The notes under the pieces are model-generated. The model did not search any database. It had not been told where the DNA came from and saw only the letters and a program-made list of their open reading frames with translations. A program made the position numbers and the translations under genes. Positions 9,278-17,683 of a stretch of DNA of 64,000 nt are shown one piece after another. Position 1 is the first letter of the stretch. Every line of letters starts with the position of its first letter. Origin of the DNA: Kitasatospora sp. A2-31 (GTDB taxonomy: Bacteria > Actinomycetota > Actinomycetes > Streptomycetales > Streptomycetaceae); assembly GCF_022288725.1 (NCBI RefSeq), contig NZ_JAKNTA010000014.1, positions 62,001 to 126,000 on the forward strand, in the 5' to 3' direction.

Positions 9278-10045
9278 ATGGCGTCCTTCCCGGCGATCCT
9301 GCGCTCCGAGTGGACCAAGATCCGCAGCGTCCGCTCGACGGTCTGGACGCTCGCCCTCGCCTTCGTCGTCACCGTCGGCCTGGGCGCGCTGCTGTCGCTG
9401 CTGACCAACAACAACTTCGCGGAGTTCCGGCGCGGCGAGGAGACCCCGTTCGACGCCACCGGGACGGCCTTCTCCGGCATCATGCTCGGCGAACTGGCCA
9501 TCATCGTCTTCGGCGTGCTGGCGATCGGCAACGAGTACAGCAGCGGCATGATCCGGGTCACCCTGGCCGCCGTCCCGCAGCGCGGCACGCTGCTGACCGG
9601 CAAGGCCGTGGTGCTCGGCGCCCTGGCCTTCGCCGTCTCCCTGGTCACCGCGTTCATCACGTTCTTCGTCGGCCAGGCGCTGCTGGGCGAGCACTCCACC
9701 AGCCTCGGCGAACCGCACGTGCTCCGCGCCGTGTTCGGCGCCGCGCTCTACCTGACGATGCTCTGCCTCTTCTCGGCAGGCGTCACCGCGATGCTGCACA
9801 ACCAGACGCTGGCCCTCGGCGTGCTGGTGCCGTTCTTCTTCCTGCTCTCGCCGATCCTCTCGGCGGTACCGAAGGTCAAGACGCTGGCCCACTACTTCCC
9901 GGACTACGCGGGCTCGCGGATGCTGCTGGTCTACGAGCAGCACGGCCAGCCGTACGGCCCGTGGGCCGGGTTCGCGATCTGCCTGGCCTGGACGCTGGCC
10001 GCCCTGGTCGGCGGCGCGCTGGTGCTGAAGAAGCGCGACGCCTGA
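9278..10045 (+). CDS. ABC transporter permease (ABC-2 type)
   Basis: Membrane partner of the preceding ATPase. The 255-residue protein begins with FPAILRSEWTKIRSVRSTVW, the cytoplasmic lead-in typical of ABC-2 permeases, followed by about six hydrophobic segments (around residues 23-43, 63-83, 104-128, 147-168, 179-199 and 228-247). It ends with LVLKKRDA. The shine-dalgarno GGAGGAG lies inside the end of the ATPase gene, supporting coupled translation. A hairpin follows the stop. Substrate unknown. Confidence 0.9.
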   Translation: MASFPAILRSEWTKIRSVRSTVWTLALAFVVTVGLGALLSLLTNNNFAEFRRGEETPFDATGTAFSGIMLGELAIIVFGVLAIGNEYSSGMIRVTLAAVPQRGTLLTGKAVVLGALAFAVSLVTAFITFFVGQALLGEHSTSLGEPHVLRAVFGAALYLTMLCLFSAGVTAMLHNQTLALGVLVPFFFLLSPILSAVPKVKTLAHYFPDYAGSRMLLVYEQHGQPYGPWAGFAICLAWTLAALVGGALVLKKRDA

Positions 10046-10073
10046 CCGGCCCGCGACGCGGCGCCCCCGGACG

Positions 10074-10109
10074 CAGCGCCCCCGACGCGGCTAGTAGCGG
10101 GGGGCGCTG
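10074..10109 (+). terminator. Terminator after ABC permease
   Basis: CAGCGCCCCC pairs perfectly with GGGGGCGCTG (10 base pairs, 16-base loop). The right arm lies within the last codons of the convergent small gene, so the two transcripts overlap here. Confidence 0.65.
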
Positions 10110-10414
10110 CGCCCGCGCTGCAGGTTGGAGGCCCGGCGCTCGCGGGCGCCCCAGCAGGCCCGGTGCCAGTGCCGGCGGTCGTCGACCCCGGCGCCGTGCA
10201 TCGGCCAGGCCACCACGTGGCCGACGCCGGGCGGGATCTCCTGGTCGCAGCCCGGGCAGCGGTAGTGGCGTCCGGCCGTGCCGGCCACCGTCTGCACCAC
10301 CCAGTCGTCGCCGCGGTAGTTCTCGGTGCGGCGCAGTGAGCCGCCCAACGGGGCGGCCTGCTCCGCCGGCTCGCGCTCGGCGGCACTCTTGATCCGGTTG
10401 CGGCGGGGCGACAC
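10091..10414 (-). CDS. Small Cys/His-containing hypothetical protein
   Basis: A 107-residue Arg-rich protein with no recognised function. After a charged N-terminus (MSPRRNRIKSAAERE) comes RHYRCPGCDQEIPPG, then GHVVAWP, and finally RHWHRACW. The two Cys of CPGC together with the later His-x2-Cys look like a small zinc-ribbon-type metal site; this is inference. Start is GTG with GAGG about 9 bases upstream. It seems to be transcribed alone, convergent to the ABC exporter. It resembles small conserved Streptomyces proteins with vague annotations. Confidence 0.7.
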   Translation of the reverse strand: MSPRRNRIKSAAEREPAEQAAPLGGSLRRTENYRGDDWVVQTVAGTAGRHYRCPGCDQEIPPGVGHVVAWPMHGAGVDDRRHWHRACWGARERRASNLQRGRSAPRY

Positions 10415-10640
10415 GTCGGTGCTACCTCTCTCGGGGGGCTCGGAACCGTTCCAGCCTACGGCCGTTGACTCCTCCCCAAGGCCACTATCACGGCATCGCC
10501 CGGCACTCCGGTGTTTCCGGTGATATCCACCCGTTCTTCTGTGAAATTCGTGGTTCCGCGTGCCATTGGCACATGACATCGGTTACTCACAAGGGGACAG
10601 GCGGGGACCGCAGACCCTGCGCGCACCCGAGGAGGCCCCC

Positions 10641-11933
10641 ATGACCAAGACCAGCGCCCGTGCCCAGACCCGTCGGCCCGTCGGGGTCCGACCGCCCGCC
10701 GGCCCGGTGACCGCCGCCCCCGGCACCCCGGTGCCCGCGCCGCAGCGCTCCGCCGCCCTGCCCGCGGACACCGCGTCGGTACGCGTCGGCGTCTTCCTGC
10801 TCTCGGCGCAGTTCCCCGGCCAGACCCACGGCGAGGCGCTGGACCGCACCGTCCGCGCCGCCGTGGAGGCCGAGCACGCGGGCCTGGACAGCGTATGGCT
10901 GGCCGAACACCACTTCGTCCCGTACGGGGTCTGTCCGAACGCCGCCACCCTCGCCGCACTGCTGCTCGGCCGCACCCGCCGGATCGGCGTCGGCACGGCG
11001 GTCAGCGTGCTCTCCACCGCCCACCCGGTCGCGCTCGGCGAACAGGCCGCCCTGCTGCACCTCACCTCGGGCGGCCGGTTCACCCTCGGCGTGGGCCGCG
11101 GCGGTCCGTGGATCGACCTGGACGTCTTCGGCAGCGGCGTGGATGCCTTCGAGCGGGGCTTCCCGGAGCGGCTCGACCTGCTGCTGCGGTGGCTGCGCGG
11201 CTCCCGGGTCGGCGCCGACGGGCCCCAGTTCAGCTTCCCCGAGGTGGCCGTGGTGCCGCGGGCCGCCGAGCCGCCGCGGCGGCCCGACCTCGGCACCTGG
11301 CTCGGCCTCGGCGACCGGTCCGGGCTGGTGCGGTTCCCCCGCCAGCGCAAGGACGCCGACGCGGACGACGCCGGCGGGGAACTCACCGCCGCGGGGCGTC
11401 CGGTGGCCGGACCGCCGGTGGTGGTCGCCTGCACCTCGCCCGGCGGCGTCCGGCTGGCCGCCGAGCGCGGGCTGCCGATGCTGCTGGGCATGCACTCCGG
11501 CGACGACGACAAGCTGCAGATGCTCGAACTGTACCGGGAGGCCTGGCGGGCCGCCGGGCGCGGCGAGGAGCAGCTGCGCCGGGTCGAGCGCCAGCACGTC
11601 GCGGCCGGCGTGGCCCAGGTGGACGACCGCACCGCGACGGCCCGGGACACCCTGCTGCGGTCGATGCCGGGCTGGTTCGAGTACGGGCTCGGCGCGCACC
11701 GCACCGTCGACGGGCGGGAGCGCAAGATGCGCGACCCGCACCAGTACACCGAGCTCCTCTGCGACCTGCACGCGGTCGGCACCCCGAAGCAGTGCGCCGA
11801 CCGGCTGCTGGCCACCGCCGAGCGGACCGGCATCCGCCGCTTCGCGCTGCTCGCCGAGGGCAGCGGCGACCGCGAGGCGACCCTGCACAACATCGCCCGG
11901 CTCGGGGCCGAGGTCCTGCCGCAGCTGGGCTGA
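10641..11933 (+). CDS. LLM-class flavin-dependent oxidoreductase
   Basis: Luciferase-like monooxygenase fold using reduced flavin (FMNH2 or F420); the substrate is unknown. The 430-residue protein has a Pro/Ala/Arg-rich 45-residue N-terminus, then VRVGVFLLSAQFPG, the AEHAGLDSVWLAEHHF motif of the family, RIGVGTAVSVLSTAHPV and LGVGRGGPWIDL. A roughly 60-residue insertion around FPRQRKDADADDAGG is low-complexity. The ATG has GAGGAGG 8 bases upstream. It is convergent with the small gene that follows and shares a terminator zone. Remote families of the same fold cannot be told apart here. Confidence 0.85.
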   Translation: MTKTSARAQTRRPVGVRPPAGPVTAAPGTPVPAPQRSAALPADTASVRVGVFLLSAQFPGQTHGEALDRTVRAAVEAEHAGLDSVWLAEHHFVPYGVCPNAATLAALLLGRTRRIGVGTAVSVLSTAHPVALGEQAALLHLTSGGRFTLGVGRGGPWIDLDVFGSGVDAFERGFPERLDLLLRWLRGSRVGADGPQFSFPEVAVVPRAAEPPRRPDLGTWLGLGDRSGLVRFPRQRKDADADDAGGELTAAGRPVAGPPVVVACTSPGGVRLAAERGLPMLLGMHSGDDDKLQMLELYREAWRAAGRGEEQLRRVERQHVAAGVAQVDDRTATARDTLLRSMPGWFEYGLGAHRTVDGRERKMRDPHQYTELLCDLHAVGTPKQCADRLLATAERTGIRRFALLAEGSGDREATLHNIARLGAEVLPQLG

Positions 11934-11939
11934 CGCCGG

Positions 11940-12004
11940 CGCCCCGCCCCCGTCGAGGGGAGCGGGGCGGCCCGTCGGCGGTCCGGCCCGCTGCGCGGCG
12001 GGCC
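11940..12004. terminator. Paired hairpins between convergent genes
   Basis: Two hairpins: CGCCCCGC with GCGGGGCG (11940-11969, inner CCCC/GGGG) just after the flavoenzyme stop, and GGCCCGC with GCGGGCC (11985-12004) just after the stop of the minus-strand gene. One serves each strand. Confidence 0.65.
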
Positions 12005-12014
12005 CGGTGGCCGG

Positions 12015-12407
12015 TCAGCAGTCCCGGAGCTCCTCGGACTGGTTCAGCAGCTGCTCCCGGACGGACGTGAAGCGCTCGAACCGCGCCCGGTTGGCGTTCG
12101 ACGGCAGGAACACCGCCACCCGGTGACAGTTCTGGAAGGCCAGCCGGACGCCGAAGTGGCGCTGCAGGGCGCCCCGGATCGCGTCGCTGGCGAGGGCCCG
12201 GAGGAGCTGGCCGCGGGCCTGCTCGCTGGGCGGCGGTACCTGGTTGTCGGCGAAGTCGGTGCCGTCGACCTTCGCCTGCGCGACCAGGGAGCTGATCAGC
12301 TCCCAGGCGTACGGCAGGGAGACGCGGACGCAGTCGACGAATTCCCGCTCGTCGACCTCGCCCCGCTCGGCCTTCTCCAGCAGGGCCGGTGAGACGTCGA
12401 GCGACAT
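12015..12407 (-). CDS. Conserved actinobacterial protein (SCO5389-like)
   Basis: A 130-residue soluble protein conserved next to nucS in Streptomyces; no biochemical role is known to me. It reads MSLDVSPALLEKAERGEVDE, then FVDCVRVSLPYAWELISSL, GQLLRALASDAIRGALQRHF and NCHRVAVF, a mostly helical fold without membrane segments. The ATG is preceded by GAGGAGA at good spacing and matches the family start. The same frame stays open about 100 codons further upstream, but that stretch does not look like this family. It is divergent from nucS, and the pairing may reflect a shared role or simply conserved order. Confidence 0.85.
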   Translation of the reverse strand: MSLDVSPALLEKAERGEVDEREFVDCVRVSLPYAWELISSLVAQAKVDGTDFADNQVPPPSEQARGQLLRALASDAIRGALQRHFGVRLAFQNCHRVAVFLPSNANRARFERFTSVREQLLNQSEELRDC

Positions 12408-12893
12408 GGGTTCTCCTCTCACGGTCCACCCGCGCGGCGCCCGGGTGGTGATGCGTAGGTGCAGCTGAGGGTGGTGGGCGTCATCGCGCGTGATGTCCGG
12501 AACGCCGTCGTACGGCTGTTTCCGGCAGCGTGCGAAGGCGGCGGCGCCCGGGGCGCGTCCGGGGACGCGTCGGGAGAGCCGGCCGCTCAGAACAGCGTGG
12601 CAGTCGGGGGCGGACCAGGCCGGTGGTTCCTGGGGATTGCTCCGCAAATACGCCTCGGTGTACCAGATTGGCCGGATACCGTCGGATCGTTCATCTGAAG
12701 TCTCCATCCCCGTTGACAGCGCACCTGCGAGCATGCCGTCACACACCGTAGCCGTCCACGGGTGTGCGCGCCAGAGTGCCGACGCACCTTCGCCGGATCG
12801 CCGGGGCTCCCCATGGTGGCGGGGTTCGCGGATTCTTCACCCGGTCGTCGCGGAATCGCATCAAGTGGCCCCGGTGGGCTAGCGTGGTCGACC
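12408..12893. other. Divergent intergenic region before nucS
   Basis: It separates two divergent genes and should hold both promoters. A TTGACA at 12713-12718 (plus strand) has no good -10 partner at 17-18 bases. Short frames on the minus strand, including one of 35 codons with a plausible GGAG, give no recognisable protein. Nothing else is supported. Confidence 0.4.
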
Positions 12894-13553
12894 GTGCGTC
12901 TCGTAATTGCCCGCTGCTCAGTCGACTATGCCGGTCGGCTCTCCGCCCACCTGCCCTCCGCCACCAGGCTCATCCTGGTCAAGGCCGACGGCAGCGTCAG
13001 CATCCACGCCGACGACCGCGCCTACAAGCCGCTCAACTGGATGTCCCCGCCGTGCGCCCTCAAGGAGGCCGACGGGGTCTGGACGGTGGAGAACAAGGCC
13101 GGCGAGAAGCTCATCATCACGCTGGAGGAGGTGCTGCACGACTCCTCCCACGAGCTCGGGGTCGACCCGGGCCTGATCAAGGACGGCGTCGAGGCGCACC
13201 TGCAGGAGCTGCTGGCGGACCGGATGGAGGTGCTGGGCGTGGGCTGGTCGCTGATCCGCCGCGAGTACCCCACCGCCATCGGCCCGGTCGACATCCTCTG
13301 CCGCGACTCGGACGGCACCACGGTCGCCGTCGAGATCAAGCGGCGCGGCGAGATCGACGGCGTCGAGCAGCTCACCCGCTACCTGGAGCTGCTCAACCGC
13401 GACCCCCTGCTCGCCCCGGTGAAGGGTGTCTTCGCCGCGCAGGAGATCAAGCCGCAGGCCCGCGTGCTGGCCACCGACCGCGGCATCGGCTGCGTGGTGC
13501 TGGACTACGACGGGCTGCGCGGCATCGACGACGACAAGCTGAAGCTGTTCTGA
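12894..13553 (+). CDS. nucS: Endonuclease NucS, mismatch-specific
   Basis: NucS (EndoMS) cleaves both strands at mismatches and provides the non-canonical mismatch repair of actinobacteria lacking MutSL. The 219-residue protein has an N-terminal DNA-binding half (MRLVIARCSVDYAGRLSAHL) and a C-terminal PD-(D/E)xK nuclease with GPVDIL (Asp133) and VAVEIKRRG (Glu147, Lys149). The extreme C-terminus, DDKLKLF, fits the sliding-clamp-binding tail. I chose the GTG giving the canonical N-terminus; there is no ribosome-binding site, and TAGCGT lies 8 bases before it, so the mRNA may be leaderless. The stop is 21 bases from the convergent NTPase gene. Confidence 0.95.
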   Translation: MRLVIARCSVDYAGRLSAHLPSATRLILVKADGSVSIHADDRAYKPLNWMSPPCALKEADGVWTVENKAGEKLIITLEEVLHDSSHELGVDPGLIKDGVEAHLQELLADRMEVLGVGWSLIRREYPTAIGPVDILCRDSDGTTVAVEIKRRGEIDGVEQLTRYLELLNRDPLLAPVKGVFAAQEIKPQARVLATDRGIGCVVLDYDGLRGIDDDKLKLF

Positions 13554-13574
13554 CCGGGGCCGCCCCCTGATCCG

Positions 13575-15878
13575 TCAGGACGTCGGTGACGCCGACGGGC
13601 TCGCCGAGCCCGTCGGCGGCTGCGTGCCGGAGGGGCTGTTGCTCGCGGACGGCGAGGTGGACGGCGTCGTCTGCGTGGCGCTCGGGCTCGGAGCCGGCCC
13701 GTGCGTCACCGGCGGCTGCGGGCCCGGCTGGACCGGCGTCTGCACGGGCGGCACGACCGGCGGCTGGACCGGCTGGCCGGGCGTGGACGGCTGCGCGGTC
13801 GCGGTCTCGCCCGCGGTCGGCGACTTGCTCGGCTTCCTCGACGCCGACGGCGAGTGCGACGGCCCGCTGGTGCTCGCCGAGGGCTCCGGCTCGGTCTCGT
13901 CCGCGGTCGGCGACTCGCCCGGGCTCTCCGGGGACGCCGCGCCCGCCGCCGGGCTGAGGCTCGGCCGCGGGGACGGCCGCCCGGCGGGCACTCCGGTGCC
14001 GTCGTCCGAGCTGCTGTGCGGATCGGTGCCCCGGTGCTCCTCCGGGCCGGCCACGGTCAGCGTCACCGCGGTCCCGAGCACGCCGATCGCGAGCACCGCC
14101 GCCGACGCGGCGACCACCGTCCGCCGGGTGCGCCCGACCGGGCCCGGGGTGGTCTTGAAGCGCCACGGCACCTGGGCGATCGCCCGGATGACCGGCCGCC
14201 GGGGCGGCGCCGGGGCAGCCGGCTCGCCGGACGGGAGCTGTCGCCCCTCGGCGCGCAGCAGGTCGAGCATCCGGCGGGCGGCCGCGGCCCCGCGCGGCTC
14301 GCCGACGGCGGCCCGCAACGCCAGTGCGGCCTCCAGCTCGGCCGTCGCCCGCCCGGGCTCCTGCACGCAGACCGCGAACACGCCCAGCTCGTGGTGGAAC
14401 CAGGCCTCGTCGGCCCGGGAACCGGTCTTGCGGGCGGCCTCCAGGCCCAGCCGCAGCGCCCGCTCCCAGGCGCCCCAGCGCAGCGCCAGCGCCAGCGCGG
14501 GGGCCGCCGCACGGGCCAGCCGGACGACGGAGGCGTGCCGGCCGGCGGCCCGGTCGGCCAGCAGGACGCCGATCACCACCTCCGCTTCGGCGGCGATCTG
14601 CTCCAGGGAGACCGAGCTGTGCCCTACCCACCAGGCGAAGTGCTGGGCGGCGCCGTCGGTGCAGCCGCGGGCCGGCCAGTGCGGGGCGAGCAGTTCGAGC
14701 GCGCCGGCGGTCAGCCGGTGGTGGCCGCCGATGGACACCGCCAGCCCGGCGTCGGCGAGTTCGTGCAGCGCGCTCTCGCCCTGGCCGACGTCGATCAGCG
14801 CGGGCAGGTGCGGGGCGGTCGGGCACTCGCCGCCGAGCGCCACCGCGAGCCGCAGCACGGCCTGGGCCGGTTCGCTCAGCCCCTCGGCGAGCCGGACCGC
14901 CGGCGAGGCGGTCTCGGCCACCGACGGCAGCGGGACGCTGCCGCGCAACCGGCCCTCGCGGACCGCCGGGTCGGGGTCGTGGACGGGCGCCCGAACGGCG
15001 CCGAAGACGTCCAGCCGGTCCTCCTCCGCCGCGACCAGCGCGTCCACCGCGACGTCCCGCTGCCGCAGCAGCGCGGCGGCCTGGACGAAGCGCAGCGGCA
15101 GTCCCTCGGACTCGAACCAGAGGTCGACCGCCCAGGCCTTCTCGGCGGCGTCCAGGGGCCGCCCGGCCAGCCGGGCGGTGAGCGCCAGGCACGCGGCCCG
15201 GGAGAGGCCGGCGACGGGGTGGTCCTGGAGCCGGGAGCCGGCCGGCAGCAGCGGGCTGTCCGGCGCGGCGGAGATCAGGAAGGCGCAGTCCGGCGCGGCC
15301 GCGAGCAGGTGCTCCAGCTCGGCACCGGTGGGCTCGACCTCGTCGATCACCACGACGGCGCCGACCCGGGCGAGGTGCTCGGCGAGCTGCCCGGGGTCGG
15401 GGCGGAAGCCGGGGGCGTGGTGGGTGGCGGCGAAGAGGTCCTGGAGCAGGTCGGCGGCGGTCCGGTGGTGCCCGCAGAGCTGGACGACGCCGCCCGGCGC
15501 GAGGTCGCCGGCCGCCTCGGCCACCGCGGAGAGCAGGGCGCTGCGGCCCGAACCGGCCTGGCCGACCAGCCGTATCGAGCGGCCCTCGGCGAGCAGGCCG
15601 AGCAACTGGGCGACGTCCGCCTCACGGTCGAGCAGCGGCAGGTCGGCGGGGCCGGCGCCGAGGGCGAGCGGGCCCACCGCGCGGCCGGGGCCGCCGACCG
15701 GGCCGCGGGCGGGCTCGCTGCGTCCGATCCGGCGCGGCTGCGGCCGCCACTCCTCGGGGCAGGGGCGGACCTCGGAACCGTCCGGGGTGCCGACCGTCAC
15801 CAGCAGGCCGCCGGAGACCAGCTCACCGCCTCGGGTGCGCACGGCCTCCTGCCGGAACTCACCGGATGGCTGTCCCAC
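13575..15878 (-). CDS. Membrane-anchored P-loop NTPase with Ser/Pro/Thr-rich tail
   Basis: Function unknown. The 767-residue product has a P-loop GQAGSGRS at about 106-113, a Walker B-like AVVVIDEVEP near 174-183 and a helical, STAND-like region to about 560. One hydrophobic segment (about 587-611, VVAASAAVLAIGVLGTAVTL) follows an Arg-rich stretch, and the last about 155 residues are almost only Ser, Pro, Thr, Gly and Glu. This predicts a cytoplasmic NTPase with a flexible tail outside. Start is a GTG with GGAG 7 bases upstream; an ATG 37 codons earlier is less likely. The gene sits between nucS and a STAS gene, an order I remember as conserved. Confidence 0.8.
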   Translation of the reverse strand: MGQPSGEFRQEAVRTRGGELVSGGLLVTVGTPDGSEVRPCPEEWRPQPRRIGRSEPARGPVGGPGRAVGPLALGAGPADLPLLDREADVAQLLGLLAEGRSIRLVGQAGSGRSALLSAVAEAAGDLAPGGVVQLCGHHRTAADLLQDLFAATHHAPGFRPDPGQLAEHLARVGAVVVIDEVEPTGAELEHLLAAAPDCAFLISAAPDSPLLPAGSRLQDHPVAGLSRAACLALTARLAGRPLDAAEKAWAVDLWFESEGLPLRFVQAAALLRQRDVAVDALVAAEEDRLDVFGAVRAPVHDPDPAVREGRLRGSVPLPSVAETASPAVRLAEGLSEPAQAVLRLAVALGGECPTAPHLPALIDVGQGESALHELADAGLAVSIGGHHRLTAGALELLAPHWPARGCTDGAAQHFAWWVGHSSVSLEQIAAEAEVVIGVLLADRAAGRHASVVRLARAAAPALALALRWGAWERALRLGLEAARKTGSRADEAWFHHELGVFAVCVQEPGRATAELEAALALRAAVGEPRGAAAARRMLDLLRAEGRQLPSGEPAAPAPPRRPVIRAIAQVPWRFKTTPGPVGRTRRTVVAASAAVLAIGVLGTAVTLTVAGPEEHRGTDPHSSSDDGTGVPAGRPSPRPSLSPAAGAASPESPGESPTADETEPEPSASTSGPSHSPSASRKPSKSPTAGETATAQPSTPGQPVQPPVVPPVQTPVQPGPQPPVTHGPAPSPSATQTTPSTSPSASNSPSGTQPPTGSASPSASPTS
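13591..13617 (+). terminator. Possible nucS terminator inside convergent gene end
   Basis: GCCGACGGGC and its perfect complement (10 base pairs, 7-base loop) lie 38 bases past the nucS stop, within the last codons of the convergent gene. It could end nucS transcription; it could also only reflect the Ser/Gly/Thr coding repeat. Confidence 0.4.
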
Positions 15879-16094
15879 GATCTGCTCCGCCCCTTTGTCC
15901 TGCCGACCACTGCGTACGGCCGCCCCGGACCCGGGCACCCCGCCCTGCGGTGGGCCGGGGAGCCGATCCCGGGCCCGGCGGCCGTTCATCTGACGGCAGA
16001 CTCTTGCACATCCGCCCGCGCGCGTGCAGGGCGGTCCCGCCCCGAAGGCGGTCCGGGGCCGGCGACAGGGGCTCTCGGAAGGGCTGCGGACGCC

Positions 16095-16439
16095 CTACAG
16101 CACCGGGCCCAGCGCGGGCAGGGTCGCGCCGCGGGCCTCGGCGACCACGCCCTCCACCGCGAGGATGCGGTGCAGCCGGGTGGCCACCAGCAGCCGCTGG
16201 AGCTGGGCCGGGACGGAGCGCAGCACCAGCCGCCGGCCGATCCGGCCGGCCCGCCGGTGGGTGCCCATGATCACGCCGAGGCCGGTGGCGTCCCAGAACT
16301 CCAGCCGGGCGAGGTCCAGGACGAGGTCCCCCAGCCCGCCGTCGACGGCCTGGTGCAGCCGGACCCGCGCGTCGGCGGCGGTGCGCACGTCGAGGCGGCC
16401 CTCGATGGCCAGCGCCGCGTGGTCGCCGGTGATGCGCAT
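16095..16439 (-). CDS. STAS-domain anti-sigma factor antagonist
   Basis: STAS antagonists bind anti-sigma kinases and release sigma factors when unphosphorylated. The 114-residue protein is a single STAS domain: LAIEGRLDVRTAADAR, LVLDLARLEFWDATGLGVIM, then RRLVLRSVPAQLQRLL and LHRILAVEG. At the phosphorylation motif, where D-S-S/T-G is usual, it reads D-A-T-G, so only Thr is available; control may differ. The ATG follows GGAGGAGGAGA. No partner kinase gene is adjacent. Upstream are an unusual pair of overlapping hairpins and an AT-richer region. Family assignment is firm, the target sigma factor is unknown. Confidence 0.88.
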   Translation of the reverse strand: MRITGDHAALAIEGRLDVRTAADARVRLHQAVDGGLGDLVLDLARLEFWDATGLGVIMGTHRRAGRIGRRLVLRSVPAQLQRLLVATRLHRILAVEGVVAEARGATLPALGPVL

Positions 16440-16813
16440 GGTCTCCTCCTCCGCCTGGCGGGTCACTGGTACAGGTCGGCCCGCCCCGGCCGTGCCGGGT
16501 CCGGGGTCGGGCGGTGTCCGTCCGGGCGGGCCTCGAGCCCCGCGCCCGGGACCGGCCACGGCGTCGTGAGCCCGGGCCGGGTTCCCCCTCATCTGACGGG
16601 GAACCAGCTCCGCAGGTTGCTGGTTCCGGCCAGATCTGAAGCAACTTCACTCGTCCGAGGGAATATACGCAGGTACTCTCCACACCTACGCTCGATTACC
16701 GCCCAAATCACCCGTCTGCGGCACCCGGCGTGAGGAAACTCACCCGCTCCCGGGCGGGGCGGGCCGTCCGGTCCTGCGACCGCGCGGCCCGCCGCGTCAG
16801 TTGCCCCGGTGGG
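16440..16813. other. Leader and promoter region of STAS gene
   Basis: No gene is seen. It holds the two overlapping hairpins and, beyond them (about 16625-16735), a locally AT-richer stretch with a TATATT hexamer on the minus strand at 16662-16667 that could be part of the STAS promoter; no matching -35 was found. The part nearest the dehydrogenase stop is GC-rich and contains short inverted repeats that may terminate that gene. Confidence 0.4.
16580..16627 (-). promoter_or_regulatory. Mutually exclusive hairpins in STAS gene leader
   Basis: Read on the minus strand, GGAACCAGC-N10-GCTGGTTCC (9 base pairs) is followed at once by a second pair using the same GGTTCC: GGTTCCCC-N10-GGGGAACC (8 base pairs). 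Both are perfect and cannot form together. The structure ends about 140 bases before the STAS start. It resembles an attenuator or RNA switch; the trigger is unknown. Confidence 0.5.
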
Positions 16814-17683
16814 TCACTTGCCCGGGTGCGGGTAGAAGCCCCGGCCGCTCTTGCGTCCCAGGTCACCGGCGGTGACCATGCGCGCCATGATCTCCGGCGC
16901 GGCGAACTTCTCGTCCTGGGTCTCGGCGTAGATGTTCCGGGCGGCGTGCAGCAGGATGTCGACGCCGGTCAGGTCGGCCGTCTCCAGCGGGCCCATCGGG
17001 TGGCCGAAACCGAGCCGGCAGGCGGTGTCGATGTCCTCGGCGGTGGCCACGCCCGACTCGTAGAGCTTGGCGGCCTCCACGACCAGCGCGGTGATCAGGC
17101 GGGTGGTGACGAAGCCGGCGACGTCGCGGTTGACCACCACGACCTCCTTGCCGACGCCCTCGGCGAAGGCGCGGACGGTGGCCAGCGTCTCGTCGCTGGT
17201 CTTGTAGCCGCGGACCAGTTCGACCAGCCTCATCAGCGGCACCGGGGAGAAGAAGTGCACGCCGACGACCGACTCGGGGCGCTGGGTGGCGGCGGCGATC
17301 CGGGTGATCGGGATGGCCGAGGTGTTGGAGGCCAGCACCGCGCCGTCCTTGGCCAGCTTGTCGAGCTCGCGGAAGACGCCCTCCTTGACCTCCAGCTGCT
17401 CGAAGACGGCCTCGACCACGATGTCGGCCTCGGCGACCGCACCCAGGTCGGTGGTGGTGGTGATCCGGCCCAGCGCCGCCTCGGCCTCCTCCGCCGACAG
17501 CCTGCCCTTGGAGACGAACTTCTCGTACGAGGCGCGGATGCCTGCGAGGCCGCGCTGCAGCGCCTCCTCGGTCACGTCCCGCAGCACCACCGGGTGGCCG
17601 GCCTGGGCGGAGACCTGGGCGATGCCGGCTCCCATGAGGCCGGCGCCGATCACGGCGATCTGCTTGCTGGACGCATTGCTCAT
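16814..17683 (-). CDS. 3-hydroxybutyryl-CoA dehydrogenase
   Basis: NAD(P)-dependent reduction of acetoacetyl-CoA or oxidation of 3-hydroxybutyryl-CoA, linking to thiolase-derived C4 units, for example the ethylmalonyl-CoA route. The 289-residue protein has the Rossmann motif IAVIGAGLMGAGIAQ at 9-23, the catalytic dyad region VVGVHFFSPVPLMRLVEL with His, and the C-terminal domain GFGHPMGPLETADLTGVD and SGRGFYPH. The ATG giving MSNASSKQIAV has GGGAG about 9 bases upstream; upstream in-frame codons give non-family sequence. It is monocistronic by layout. Whether NADH or NADPH is used is not decidable by eye. Confidence 0.93.
   Translation of the reverse strand: MSNASSKQIAVIGAGLMGAGIAQVSAQAGHPVVLRDVTEEALQRGLAGIRASYEKFVSKGRLSAEEAEAALGRITTTTDLGAVAEADIVVEAVFEQLEVKEGVFRELDKLAKDGAVLASNTSAIPITRIAAATQRPESVVGVHFFSPVPLMRLVELVRGYKTSDETLATVRAFAEGVGKEVVVVNRDVAGFVTTRLITALVVEAAKLYESGVATAEDIDTACRLGFGHPMGPLETADLTGVDILLHAARNIYAETQDEKFAAPEIMARMVTAGDLGRKSGRGFYPHPGK

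Noticed and set aside
13701..16733. 1010-codon plus-strand frame opposite the NTPase and STAS genes
   Set aside because: Arg/Gly/Pro-rich shadow reading; it runs across two well-supported minus-strand genes and their gap with no recognisable domain.
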